DNA of 64,000 bases, from NCBI GenBank assembly GCA_023666335.1, contig JAMPCE010000006.1, forward strand, positions 1-64,000, given 5' to 3'. Position numbers and translations under genes: made by a program. Shown in pieces: positions 9,311 to 17,310 of this stretch. Source of the DNA: a bacterium. Lineage in GTDB: Bacteria; Bacillota; Clostridia; Lachnospirales; Lachnospiraceae. The notes beneath the pieces were generated by a model. The model worked only from the letters and a program-made list of their open reading frames with translations. It made no database searches and was not told the DNA's origin. The stretch's first letter is position 1. Each line of letters opens with the position of its first letter.

Positions 9311-9522
9311 ATTTTAGCAAGCCTCTCTTTCTGCGCTTCTTCTAACGTTATGGCATCGGGAACGCTTCCAAAGAGAGAATTGACAGTATCCACCTTATTT
9401 TGATAAGGCATAGTCAGCTTGGCAACAGTTTTCCCATTACGTGTAATGAAAATATCTTCCGTTGCCGCCATAAGAAGATATTTTCCAAAATTCATTTTAA
9501 ATTCGGTTGCGGTAATTGACAT
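9307..9522 (-). CDS. Phd/YefM-type antitoxin partner of the PIN toxin
   Basis: A 71-residue protein with the Phd fold pattern: SITATEFKMNFGKYLLMAATEDIFITRNGKTVAKL. The short C-terminal tail ends in EEAQKERLAKI and would bind the PIN toxin. GGAAGGAG lies upstream of the start. Pairing of a Phd-type antitoxin with a PIN toxin is well known. A repeated 13-14-base motif just upstream is a likely operator. Confidence 0.85.
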   Translation of the reverse strand: MSITATEFKMNFGKYLLMAATEDIFITRNGKTVAKLTMPYQNKVDTVNSLFGSVPDAITLEEAQKERLAKI

Positions 9523-9557
9523 GACATTGTCGCTCCTTCCTTTCGTTTGTTATAGTA

Positions 9558-9593
9558 TACCACAATCGAACGATAAATGCTACCAAATCGAAC
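9558..9593. promoter_or_regulatory. Direct-repeat operator candidate of the PIN/Phd module
   Basis: TACCACAATCGAAC (9558-9571) and TACCAAATCGAAC (9581-9593) repeat 23 bases apart, in the promoter region of the antitoxin gene (a TATACT-like box overlaps the first copy on the minus strand). Spacing of about two helical turns suits a bound repressor dimer pair; the protein bound is inferred. Confidence 0.45.
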
Positions 9594-9603
9594 AATCGAT
9601 TTC

Positions 9604-10737
9604 CTAATACAAACCCACCAGATAATCGATCGCCATCTGCCGGATCTCCTCCTGTGCCAGATAGCCGGCTCCATACTCTTCCGCATACTCCTCGCCCATC
9701 TCTTCTACCGTCTCGGCATAGTGCGCATCCGCGTCATAGATAAGCCCCGCATCCTCAAAAACCGCCTGCCAGACCATCGCTTCTTTTACCGTCTCCTGCG
9801 CCCGCTCCGTGAGTTCTTTCTCGTAGCTGATCTCGTCCTCCGGTTCTGTCTCTCCATCCTCATATTTCAGCAAAGATTTCTGCGCCTTTACATATTTTTT
9901 CGGATAGCTGTTCACCGTAGAGTTTTCCAATACATATTCTTTCAGATACTCCTCGAGGTTTTCCCGATAGATCTCATCTTCCACCTTAGCGCGGTACTCC
10001 GCCGCCGTAGAAACCTCCTCGGTATCCGCCAGATTCTCCGCCACAAAATCATCCGTCAGCTCCGGCGTAACCATGATCCCGTTGACCGTCACCGCAAAAC
10101 TGGCATCTTTGCCCGCCAGCTCTTCGCTGTAATTCTCCGGGAACGTGACCTCCACCGTCACATCTTCTCCCGGTTTATGCCCGATCAGCTGCTCCTCAAA
10201 ATCATCCACGAAGCTGCCCGACCCGATCGTCAGATCATATCCCGCGCCCTGGCTGCTGCCGCCGTCAAACTCTTCGCCGTCAACCGTTCCCACAAAATCA
10301 ATATTGACCGTATCTCCGTCGGCAATCTCCCGCTGTTCGTCCGTACTCAGTTCCTGATACGATTCCAGCGCGGAATCGATCTCCGCCGCCACTTCCTCCT
10401 CCGAAGCCGCGATCTCATCCGTCGGCAAAGAAATATTCCTGTAATCCGCCAGTGTAAGCATGGATGCCATGTCCGCATCCTCGATCCTGCCCTCATCAGT
10501 AAGTCCCGCACTGTAATCCTCGTTCGGCGTCGTGCGGATCGCCAGGATATACAACTTTTTCCCCACCGCTCCCACAATGAGCAGCGCAATCACCGCAGCC
10601 AGCACAAAACCTGTCGTTCTGGCGGCATAGGCGTTCCTTTTCGCCTTTTTGACCTCTTTCCTGCGTTCTTCCCGCTTTGCCTTACTTTTGCTCACATTTG
10701 CGCCTGCATCCGCCTTGCCCGATTTTTTCTTTTCCAT
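9604..10737 (-). CDS. Membrane-anchored trigger-factor-like peptidyl-prolyl isomerase
   Basis: The 377 residues start with a long basic segment (about 1-40, many Lys/Arg), then one membrane helix (TTGFVLAAVIALLIVGAVG, about 44-62). The outer part holds an FKBP domain (about 150-215) with the trigger-factor-like core DGDTVNIDFVGTVDGEEFDGG and GSGSFVDDFEEQLIGHKPGED. A helical C-terminal part resembling the trigger-factor chaperone arms follows. The ribosome-binding N domain of true trigger factor is absent, replaced by the anchor. It probably folds secreted proteins at the outer membrane face. Monocistronic. Confidence 0.85.
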   Translation of the reverse strand: MEKKKSGKADAGANVSKSKAKREERRKEVKKAKRNAYAARTTGFVLAAVIALLIVGAVGKKLYILAIRTTPNEDYSAGLTDEGRIEDADMASMLTLADYRNISLPTDEIAASEEEVAAEIDSALESYQELSTDEQREIADGDTVNIDFVGTVDGEEFDGGSSQGAGYDLTIGSGSFVDDFEEQLIGHKPGEDVTVEVTFPENYSEELAGKDASFAVTVNGIMVTPELTDDFVAENLADTEEVSTAAEYRAKVEDEIYRENLEEYLKEYVLENSTVNSYPKKYVKAQKSLLKYEDGETEPEDEISYEKELTERAQETVKEAMVWQAVFEDAGLIYDADAHYAETVEEMGEEYAEEYGAGYLAQEEIRQMAIDYLVGLY

Positions 10738-10904
10738 GTCATATGCCCTCTTTCTATATGTATGTAGTTATCCTCTAAGCAAACAATTTAACACATTTTT
10801 ATGACAAAAGAAATAGTTTGAGGAAAATTCACAAAAAATGCACAATTTATTTTTCTTTTAGAATTCCTTTATCGTTTTATCACGGATTCTTCATGATTCT
10901 GTTA

Positions 10905-10933
10905 TTGATTTTCTCCTTTTCCGGCAGTATAAC
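10905..10933 (+). promoter_or_regulatory. Candidate promoter of the Hsp20 gene
   Basis: TTGATT (10905-10910) and TATAAC (10928-10933) have a 17-base spacer, about 85 bases ahead of the Hsp20 start. No CIRCE or other heat-shock element was recognised. The remaining gap between 10738 and 11018 holds nothing else I can name. Confidence 0.5.
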
Positions 10934-11018
10934 AAAATTATCAAAAAACTACCGGTCATGTATCGGATCTCAAAATTCGGTCATACTGATAGAATAGAAT
11001 GGAAAAGGAGTGATCATT

Positions 11019-11471
11019 ATGTTAAGACCTTCATTACTTAACAACCGTAACTACAAACCTGCATTCTTCGATGATTCCTTTGACAGGATGTTCGACGATG
11101 CGTTCCACAGCTTCTGGGGCGGCAACGAGCTGGCTACCTTCGACGCTTTCAAGACCGACGTGATCGATCAGGGCGATAAGTACCTTCTGCAGGCCGAATT
11201 GCCGGGCTTCGACAAGTCCGATATCAACATCGACTTAAAGGACGATCTGCTCACGATCTCCGCTTCCCACAAGGAAGAGAAAAACGAGGAAGACAAAAAC
11301 AAGTATATCCGCAGAGAGCGCTATTACAGCTCCTACTCCCGGAGCTTCCGCGTAAACGACGTGCAGGCGGGCGATATCGACGCTTCCTACAACAACGGCA
11401 TTCTGGAAGTCAGCTTCCCCAAGAAAGATCTAACCGCCAAAGAAGAAGTGGCAAGGATCGAAGTGAAGTAA
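11019..11471 (+). CDS. Small heat-shock protein, Hsp20/alpha-crystallin family
   Basis: A 150-residue ATP-independent holdase that binds unfolding proteins. The alpha-crystallin domain spans about residues 38-140, with the family patterns AELPGFDKSDINIDLKDDLL and a conserved NNGILEVSFPKK near the end. The start is set at the ATG preceded by AAAAGGAG with 8 bases spacing; a GTG nine bases earlier overlaps that ribosome site and is unlikely. The gene stands alone between a promoter and a terminator. Confidence 0.95.
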   Translation: MLRPSLLNNRNYKPAFFDDSFDRMFDDAFHSFWGGNELATFDAFKTDVIDQGDKYLLQAELPGFDKSDINIDLKDDLLTISASHKEEKNEEDKNKYIRRERYYSSYSRSFRVNDVQAGDIDASYNNGILEVSFPKKDLTAKEEVARIEVK

Positions 11472-11509
11472 AAAACCGTCATTGTCGCAATTTCCCAATG
11501 ATACAAAAG

Positions 11510-11544
11510 ACAGGGTGAACAGAAATGTCCGCCCTGCCTTTTTT
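11510..11544 (+). terminator. Rho-independent terminator of the Hsp20 gene
   Basis: CAGGGTG (11511-11517) pairs with CGCCCTG (11530-11536), one G-T pair included, and is followed by CC and six T. Confidence 0.8.
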
Positions 11545-11567
11545 CGACCTTTTCAGAAAATCCGAGT

Positions 11568-13535
11568 TTACTCCACTGTTTCTACCAGCTCCAGAAATTC
11601 CGCCTTATAAACATCATCCAAGTCCAGCCCTCGCAAAGTCTTCCGCACATGGGAAAGCGACGCGCCCTCCGGGTAATCGCTGTGGGAAGCTAAGAGCCCA
11701 AACTCCGCCACCGCCGCCGCAAAGAGAAAATCTTCCGAAGGATCTGCCCGATAGCTTTCATCCCCGATTGCATATTCCAAGAGCCGGCTTACGTTTGCCG
11801 CAGGTTTTTTGTAGCGGACGCTGACGGTCAGCCACTCTTTCGTTCTGCTGTCGTTTGTGGGCGTTCTCCCCGTCTCATTCAGCTTTTTCCGATATTCGCT
11901 GCCGTATTTCAGATCCTCGATCTCACTCTCGCTCAATTTCTGCAACGGCTCCCACGGGATGATCTCATAGAGCACCGTCACGCTGTGCCCGGCTCCGATC
12001 TCTCCACCGTCTTTCTCATCGTCATCGAAATCCTGTCTGTCAAGCGCCCTGTTCTCGTACCCCAAAAGGCGGTATGCCGCCACCACATCGGGATTGAACT
12101 CCACTTGAAACTTCACATCCTTGCAGACCGTCAGGAGCGTAGCCGTCATCTCCTCCGAAAGCACCTTTTCCGCTTCCCGCAGGCAGTCTATATACGCATA
12201 ATTGCCGTTTCCCTTATCCGCCAGCGTCTCCATCTTGTTGTCCTTGATATTACCCGTCCCAAAGCCCAGCACCGACAGAAAAATGCCCGACTCCTTTTTC
12301 TCAGTGATCAACTCCTCCAGTTCTTCTTCCGTCGTCATGCCGATATTTAAGTCGCCGTCCGTTGCCAGGATCACACGGTTGTTGCCGCCCTTGATAAAAT
12401 ATTCCTCCGCAAGCGCGTACGCTGTCTCAATGCCTTTGCTGCCGTAAGTGCCGCCGCCCGCTTCCAGACCGTTTAACGCCTTTTTGATCTTCCTCTTTTC
12501 ATCCCCGCGCGCGCCCTGCAACACAATCTTATCCTCCGTCGCATAAGTCACAATAGAGATCCTGTCTTTGTCGGAAAGATTTTCCGCAAGCTTCGTAAAC
12601 GATTCCTGCAAAAGCGGAAGTTTATCCGGCTCATTCATGGAACCGGAGACGTCCAGCAGAAACACCAGATTGGAAGCGGGTGCAAGGCTGTAGTCAACGC
12701 TCTGCGTTTTCAGACCGACCAGTAAAAGCTCCGCCTCCTCGTTCCACGGGCATTTCCCGATCTGTGTCGTCACCCCGAAAGGCTCCTGCCCTCTCGGCTC
12801 CGCCAGATCATAAGAAAAATAATTGAGCATCTCCTCGATCCGCGCCGATCCTTCCGGCAGATTTTCCAGATCCCAGCCGTCGCGGATCATCCGCCGCAGA
12901 TTGCTGTAGGAAGCCGTATCCACATCTGCGGCAAAAGTCGAAAGCGGCTCCCGCATCACATCGACATAGCCTTTCTCCTGCCACTTGCTGTACTCCTCGT
13001 TATTTTCCGTTACAATGATCTCGTCCCCGTACTCATAGCAGGAACCCAGATACCCTTCCGGCGCTTTGATTGCTGATTCATCATAGATGCCCTCCATCTT
13101 CCGCTCCTGCGCCGCATCGCCTCTTGCCAGATCGTTATAGCCGCTTCCCGTGACATCCGCCGCGCTGTTTTGTGAAAATCCGTCCGCCTGCATCTCCTTG
13201 CTTGCGCCGGATGCAAAATCGTCCGCCGCGCTGCTTTCCGCCTCCGCCGTGGCATTCTCGGCGCTGTCTGCTGCTCCTGATGCGCTGCCCGGTGCCATAT
13301 TCTCCTCACCAGTGCCCGCCTCAGCCGCGCTGCCCTCTGCACTCCCGCTCGGGATTGGCAATAATTCTGACATATCTGTCATATTCTCCCCGCCGGAATC
13401 AGTCGGCGCCTCCTGTATGTACTCCTCCACCGTAGGCGCACCATCGCTCTGTGCGCCGCAGCCTGTCAGGATGACCGCTGCTGCCAAACTGAACGCCGTG
13501 ATTTTTTTGCAACTACCGTTTTTCCTCTTTTTCAT
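11568..13535 (-). CDS. VWA-domain lipoprotein, YfbK-like
   Basis: A 655-residue surface lipoprotein. The signal peptide ends in a lipobox (ILTGC, Cys near residue 26). A Ser/Ala/Glu-rich linker follows to about residue 150. Then come an N-terminal VWA-associated domain (TFAADVDTASYSNLRRMI), the VWA domain with a MIDAS metal site (LLDVSGSMN) and TDGDLNIG, and a DUF3520-like C-terminal part ending in the AAAVAEFGLLASHS pattern. The start ATG is chosen for AAGGAGG 6 bases upstream. It lies downstream of the sigma and anti-sigma genes on the same strand and would form one functional locus with them were the brnTA module not between. The ligand is unknown. Confidence 0.88.
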   Translation of the reverse strand: MKKRKNGSCKKITAFSLAAAVILTGCGAQSDGAPTVEEYIQEAPTDSGGENMTDMSELLPIPSGSAEGSAAEAGTGEENMAPGSASGAADSAENATAEAESSAADDFASGASKEMQADGFSQNSAADVTGSGYNDLARGDAAQERKMEGIYDESAIKAPEGYLGSCYEYGDEIIVTENNEEYSKWQEKGYVDVMREPLSTFAADVDTASYSNLRRMIRDGWDLENLPEGSARIEEMLNYFSYDLAEPRGQEPFGVTTQIGKCPWNEEAELLLVGLKTQSVDYSLAPASNLVFLLDVSGSMNEPDKLPLLQESFTKLAENLSDKDRISIVTYATEDKIVLQGARGDEKRKIKKALNGLEAGGGTYGSKGIETAYALAEEYFIKGGNNRVILATDGDLNIGMTTEEELEELITEKKESGIFLSVLGFGTGNIKDNKMETLADKGNGNYAYIDCLREAEKVLSEEMTATLLTVCKDVKFQVEFNPDVVAAYRLLGYENRALDRQDFDDDEKDGGEIGAGHSVTVLYEIIPWEPLQKLSESEIEDLKYGSEYRKKLNETGRTPTNDSRTKEWLTVSVRYKKPAANVSRLLEYAIGDESYRADPSEDFLFAAAVAEFGLLASHSDYPEGASLSHVRKTLRGLDLDDVYKAEFLELVETVE

Positions 13536-13662
13536 AATTTCCTCCTTGTCGAAACATCTTTGCGGAGACACGCGGGCAGAATCTTATCTCCTTTCTCGCT
13601 GCGCATCTACCTCTCTATCTGTAATACCTCTGAGAAAGAAAAAGGTTGCAAAAAAATTTTTC

Positions 13663-13690
13663 TTGACTATACATATAATATATGTATAAT
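13663..13690 (+). promoter_or_regulatory. brnT promoter with overlapping palindromic operator
   Basis: TTGACT (13663-13668) and TATAAT (13685-13690) have a 16-base spacer. A 21-base palindrome (13668-13688, arms TATACATATA and TATATGTATA around one central base) fills the spacer and overlaps both boxes. This is the expected place for BrnA autorepression. Confidence 0.65.
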
Positions 13691-13696
13691 ATAATT

Positions 13697-14014
13697 ATGG
13701 GCGAAATACAATTTGAATGGGATGAAAATAAAAATAGAATCAATAAAGTTAAACACGGTATTGATTTTGAAGAAGCTAAAACTGTGTTTTATGATGATTA
13801 CGCCATCGTATTTGATGATCCGGATCATTCTGCCGAGGAAGACCGCTTTCTTATCCTCGGCACTTCTCAACAGGAAAATCTATGTATCGTAAGTCATTGT
13901 TATCGCGGCAAAGATGAAATTATCCGAATTATTTCAGCAAGAAAAGCAACCAGAAATGAAACAAAAATCTACCATGAATATGCAGGAGGTAACGACTATG
14001 AGAGAAGAATATGA
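13697..14014 (+). CDS. brnT: BrnT-family ribonuclease toxin
   Basis: A 105-residue protein with the BrnT opening (FEWDENKNRINKVKHGIDFEEAKTVF) and the conserved ILGTSQ...CIVSHCYRGKDEIIRIISARKATRNE region near the end. BrnT is a RelE-like RNase that blocks translation. The next gene is its BrnA antitoxin, overlapping by 17 bases, which is the usual toxin-first order. No ribosome site precedes the start; the predicted transcription start is at or near the ATG, so the mRNA may be leaderless. The coding sequence is clearly AT-richer than the flanking genes, suggesting acquisition. Confidence 0.9.
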   Translation: MGEIQFEWDENKNRINKVKHGIDFEEAKTVFYDDYAIVFDDPDHSAEEDRFLILGTSQQENLCIVSHCYRGKDEIIRIISARKATRNETKIYHEYAGGNDYERRI

Positions 14015-14213
14015 TGTCAAAAACTTGAATCCCAGAAAAAATCCCTATGCAAAAAAACTGAAAAAACAGGTTACTATCAATATCAATATTGATACGATTG
14101 AATACTTTAAAACTTTATCGAATCGCTCCGGAATCCCCTATCAAACACTGATAAATCTTTACCTCACCGATTGCGCTGAAAACCATCGCGAACTTCATAT
14201 GGCTTGGCAATAA
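13998..14213 (+). CDS. brnA: BrnA-type antitoxin
   Basis: A 71-residue protein with a ribbon-helix-helix-like core (KKQVTININIDTIEYFKTLSNRSGIPYQTLINLYLTDCAEN), as expected for a BrnA antitoxin that binds the toxin and the shared promoter. AGGAGGT lies 8 bases before the ATG, inside brnT, so translation initiates strongly compared with the toxin. Its last 19 bases overlap the 3' end of the convergent anti-sigma gene. Confidence 0.85.
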   Translation: MREEYDVKNLNPRKNPYAKKLKKQVTININIDTIEYFKTLSNRSGIPYQTLINLYLTDCAENHRELHMAWQ

Positions 14214-15148
14214 AAATTCAGTTCCTCCCACGCTGCCGCAAGGAACGCTTCCTCGTCCAGCGTCTCGCTTCTAAGCACATACTTGCCGCCGTCTTCGGTC
14301 TCGACATACGCTTCCCGGACATTCCCGCCGTCCTTCTCCTCCAGGATCCGGAATGTCATCCCTTCATAACTGCGGATCTTCACTCCGGAAGTATAAAAGC
14401 GGACAGGGCGTTTTGCGACTTTCTTGATCGTCAACTCATCCGCGCCAGCCGTCTCCTTTATCTGTTCGTCTGCCGCCGCCGATTTCTTTTTGACCGCATT
14501 CTCTTTCTCTGTCGCCTCTGACTCCGCTGCCTCCAGCTTCTCCTCTGCAGCTGTCAATTCTTCCGCCGCCCGCGATAGCCCGTCCGTCCGCCCTGCATCT
14601 GCAAACATTGCATCGTCCGCATTCTGCACTGTTGCCAGATCGTTCGTCGCCGCCGTATCTGCGGCGTCCTCCCAAATATCCGCCGCAGGCGCTTCTGCAA
14701 TCTCCTCCGGCGCAGACGCCTCCGCTTCTCCAGCCGCAAATCCCGCATCGCCTTTTGCCGCCTCAACCGCCGCATCTTCATAAACATCTTCCGCAACAGA
14801 GTCGTCATAAGCCGCACCACTCTCAGCCGCTTCTTCGTAAGCAGGCGACGCGCTCATCCCGCTCTCAGGCTGCAAGCCGCGCATCGTTCTGGAAACCGAC
14901 ACCAGAATCAGGAGCGCTGCCGCCGCTGTCAGCGGATAAGTCCATTTGTGGGCAGAAAACGTTTTCCTGTTTCCAGCCTTTGCTTCCGACTGCTCATAAG
15001 CCCCCACAGGCGCAGCTTTCCGCGCAAGCCGCATTTCTTCCTCGCGCACAGCCGCTTTCGTCTTTTCGATCAGACTCTTCGGCGCGTGTATCTGCGCGGT
15101 TTCTTCTTTATATTTATTTTGGTAAGAATCTCTGTACTGCTCTGCCAT
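14195..15148 (-). CDS. Probable anti-sigma factor, single-pass membrane protein
   Basis: The 317 residues comprise a charged cytoplasmic part (about 1-65, including APKSLIEKTKAAVREEEM), one membrane helix (YPLTAAAALLILVSVS), a long Ala/Glu/Asp-rich outer linker with coiled-coil character (about 85-235), and a small C-terminal domain (about 240-317). The helical cytoplasmic segment plus one TM, and position 66 bases after an ECF sigma gene on the same strand, indicate a regulator that holds the sigma factor. The start is chosen for AAAGGAAG upstream. The family is not recognised beyond this, so anti-sigma activity is inferred from context. Confidence 0.7.
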   Translation of the reverse strand: MAEQYRDSYQNKYKEETAQIHAPKSLIEKTKAAVREEEMRLARKAAPVGAYEQSEAKAGNRKTFSAHKWTYPLTAAAALLILVSVSRTMRGLQPESGMSASPAYEEAAESGAAYDDSVAEDVYEDAAVEAAKGDAGFAAGEAEASAPEEIAEAPAADIWEDAADTAATNDLATVQNADDAMFADAGRTDGLSRAAEELTAAEEKLEAAESEATEKENAVKKKSAAADEQIKETAGADELTIKKVAKRPVRFYTSGVKIRSYEGMTFRILEEKDGGNVREAYVETEDGGKYVLRSETLDEEAFLAAAWEELNFYCQAI

Positions 15149-15213
15149 ATTTACAACTTCCTTTTTCTGCCCGCTGCCCCTGCGACTGCCAACCACATTA
15201 CAATCCTGCCAAA

Positions 15214-15708
15214 CTACCCCGACTCTTCCCGCAACAGTTCTTTTAACATCTCTCTCGCCCGATGGAGCTGCGATTTGACCGTGCTCTCTTTCTGTCCCGT
15301 GGATGCCGCGATCTCCGCAACGGAAAGTTCTTCATAATAGAAAAGATGCACCACGGCTCGATACTTTGGCGGAAGTTTTTGCACCGCCCCTCTGACGGGA
15401 TGCTCCTCCGGCGGCTCGTAAGCCTCTTCTCCTCTGAGCTTTTCCTCATCTTCCAGATAATCTACGTTTTTATTCCAATACAGAGCAAAGTGTTTTTTTG
15501 CGCAGTTGATTGTCACCCTGATCAGCCATGCTTTCACATGCTCCCAGGATTGCAGCTCTCCGATATGACTGACCAGACGGACGAACACCTCCTGAAAAAG
15601 GTCGTCCGCATCGGCTCTGTTTTTCATCTGCGTAAGCGCCAGGCGGTACACCATATCGGCATACCGGTCCACCGCCGCCTCCGCCGTGATCTGCTCCTCT
15701 TTTGTCAT
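15214..15708 (-). CDS. ECF-type RNA polymerase sigma factor
   Basis: At 164 residues it has region 2 (DMVYRLALTQMKNRADADDLFQEVFVRLV) and region 4 (LPPKYRAVVHLFYYEELSVAEIAASTGQKESTVKSQLHRAREML), and lacks regions 1 and 3, which defines the ECF class. It directs RNA polymerase to envelope- or stress-response promoters. It is followed by the probable anti-sigma gene, and further on by the VWA lipoprotein, so the three likely form one signalling unit. AAAGAGG lies just upstream of the ATG. Confidence 0.93.
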   Translation of the reverse strand: MTKEEQITAEAAVDRYADMVYRLALTQMKNRADADDLFQEVFVRLVSHIGELQSWEHVKAWLIRVTINCAKKHFALYWNKNVDYLEDEEKLRGEEAYEPPEEHPVRGAVQKLPPKYRAVVHLFYYEELSVAEIAASTGQKESTVKSQLHRAREMLKELLREESG

Positions 15709-15795
15709 AAGGACCTCTTTTTGTCACTGTGTTTCTATGAATAATACCTTTCAAACGGAAAAAAGGCTGCACTTTCCCAAAACTTTTTTACTGCC

Positions 15796-16824
15796 TTACG
15801 GAATCAACGCCCGCAAAGCCTCCACATCTTCCTCGCTCGTCGCCCAGCTTGTGGCAAACCGCACGACCGTATGCCCCTCGTCGTATTTTTCCCAGATGTC
15901 GAACCGTACCTGCTTCTGTAACTGTGCCATCTCCGCATTTTCTAAAATAATGAACTGCTGATTCGTGGGGGAATCCAGAAAGAATCTCTTTCCTTTCTCC
16001 CGAAAGATTTCCTTTATTTTTTCCGCCATACCGATAGCATGTCCGCTGATCTGAAAATACAGATCATCCGTAAAAAGCGTGTCAAACTGGATCCCCAGAA
16101 GCCGCCCCTTCGCAAGCAAAGCGCCCTTTTGTTTCGCCATCGTCATAAAATGCGGCGGCATATTCTTTTTCGGAAAGACCACCGCCTCCCCGCAGAGCGC
16201 GCCGACCTTTGTGCCGCCGATGTAAAACACATCACACAGGCGGGCGATCATGGGAAGCGTGACATCCGTTTCGCGGCTCATCAGACCGTATCCCAGCCGC
16301 GCGCCGTCCAAAAACAAAGGAATCTCATATTCTCTGCACACCTCCGCGATCGCCGACAGTTGCGCTTTCGTATACAGGGTGCCATACTCCGTCGGATGCG
16401 TCACATACACCATGCCCGGAAATACCATATGCTCATAATTGACGTCCTCCCAGTAACCTTTTAAGTAGGCAGCAAGCTCCTCTGCGTCTATTTTTCCCTC
16501 GTGCCCCGGAATCGTGAGCACCTTGTGACCGCTGTGCTCGATGGCGCCCGCCTCGTGGACGCTCACATGCCCCGTCTGCGCCGCCACAACGCCCTCGTAA
16601 GGCTTCAACATGGAACTGATCACCACCATATTGGCTTGCGTGCCGCCCACCAGAAAAAAGATCTCCGCATCCTCGCAGTCACAGGCTTTCCTGATCTTCT
16701 CTTTCGCGCTCTCGCAGTACGGATCGCTGCCGTAGCCCGACATAGGCTCCATATTTGTCTCTACTAAACGCTGTAAGATTTTTTCGTGCGCCCCTTGTAT
16801 GTAATCGCTCTCAAATGATAACAT
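15796..16824 (-). CDS. Threonine aldolase family (beta-eliminating lyase)
   Basis: A 342-residue PLP enzyme of fold type I that splits L-threonine or allo-threonine into glycine and acetaldehyde. The PLP lysine lies in DVFYIGGTKVGALCGE. Other family elements include the substrate loop AAQTGHVSVHEAGAIEHSG and the PLP-binding Asp region LDGARLGYGL. The gene stands alone. Stereospecificity cannot be read from sequence. Related beta-eliminating lyases of the same fold are the main alternative. Confidence 0.88.
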   Translation of the reverse strand: MLSFESDYIQGAHEKILQRLVETNMEPMSGYGSDPYCESAKEKIRKACDCEDAEIFFLVGGTQANMVVISSMLKPYEGVVAAQTGHVSVHEAGAIEHSGHKVLTIPGHEGKIDAEELAAYLKGYWEDVNYEHMVFPGMVYVTHPTEYGTLYTKAQLSAIAEVCREYEIPLFLDGARLGYGLMSRETDVTLPMIARLCDVFYIGGTKVGALCGEAVVFPKKNMPPHFMTMAKQKGALLAKGRLLGIQFDTLFTDDLYFQISGHAIGMAEKIKEIFREKGKRFFLDSPTNQQFIILENAEMAQLQKQVRFDIWEKYDEGHTVVRFATSWATSEEDVEALRALIP

Positions 16825-16852
16825 AGCTTGTACCCCTTTGCATTTGTATATG

Positions 16853-16894
16853 AAAAAAGGTGTAAAACCGCATCTTGCAGCAGACTTTACACCT
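16853..16894 (-). terminator. Terminator of the 60-residue gene
   Basis: On the minus strand AGGTGTAAA (rc of 16886-16894) pairs with TTTACACCT (rc of 16858-16866), followed by six T. It separates the small upstream gene from the aldolase gene. Confidence 0.75.
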
Positions 16895-16920
16895 CATTGA
16901 TACATAATACTTCGATGACT

Positions 16921-17103
16921 CTATTCTTTTATTTTATCAATTTCTGTAAGATTAATACCGAAAGAAGTCAAAATCACTTTTAACTCCGTATAACGATCTT
17001 TCATAAGATTGTAACCGTCAGAACCTTTTTCGGATGCCATCATATAGCTTTGCAGCCTTGAAAATTCTTCAATAGATACTTTTATCATTTCCTTTTCTGT
17101 CAT
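16921..17103 (-). CDS. Small hypothetical protein, 60 residues
   Basis: A short, mostly helical and charged protein (IKVSIEEFSRLQSYMMASEKGSDGY...) with no membrane segment or cysteine. It has a dedicated terminator 27 bases downstream, which supports a real transcription unit. The composition resembles small regulatory partner proteins, but I do not recognise a family. The gap 17104-17310 upstream is AT-rich and otherwise empty. Confidence 0.55.
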   Translation of the reverse strand: MTEKEMIKVSIEEFSRLQSYMMASEKGSDGYNLMKDRYTELKVILTSFGINLTEIDKIKE

Positions 17104-17310
17104 ATACTGTCACCCACTTTCTTATTTTGATCGGTGCCGTTATACTATTATTGTACCATATTCATAGAAACGAATACAGTAAATCAATTGTACCATATCC
17201 AAACGATAAAGTCTATTCTCCGCCGCGATTTTTATATGCAAAAAATGTCACCAAACCGCCCCGTTATCCGTATATAGGATAAGAAATCGGAAACGGAAAG
17301 GAGATGAGAT

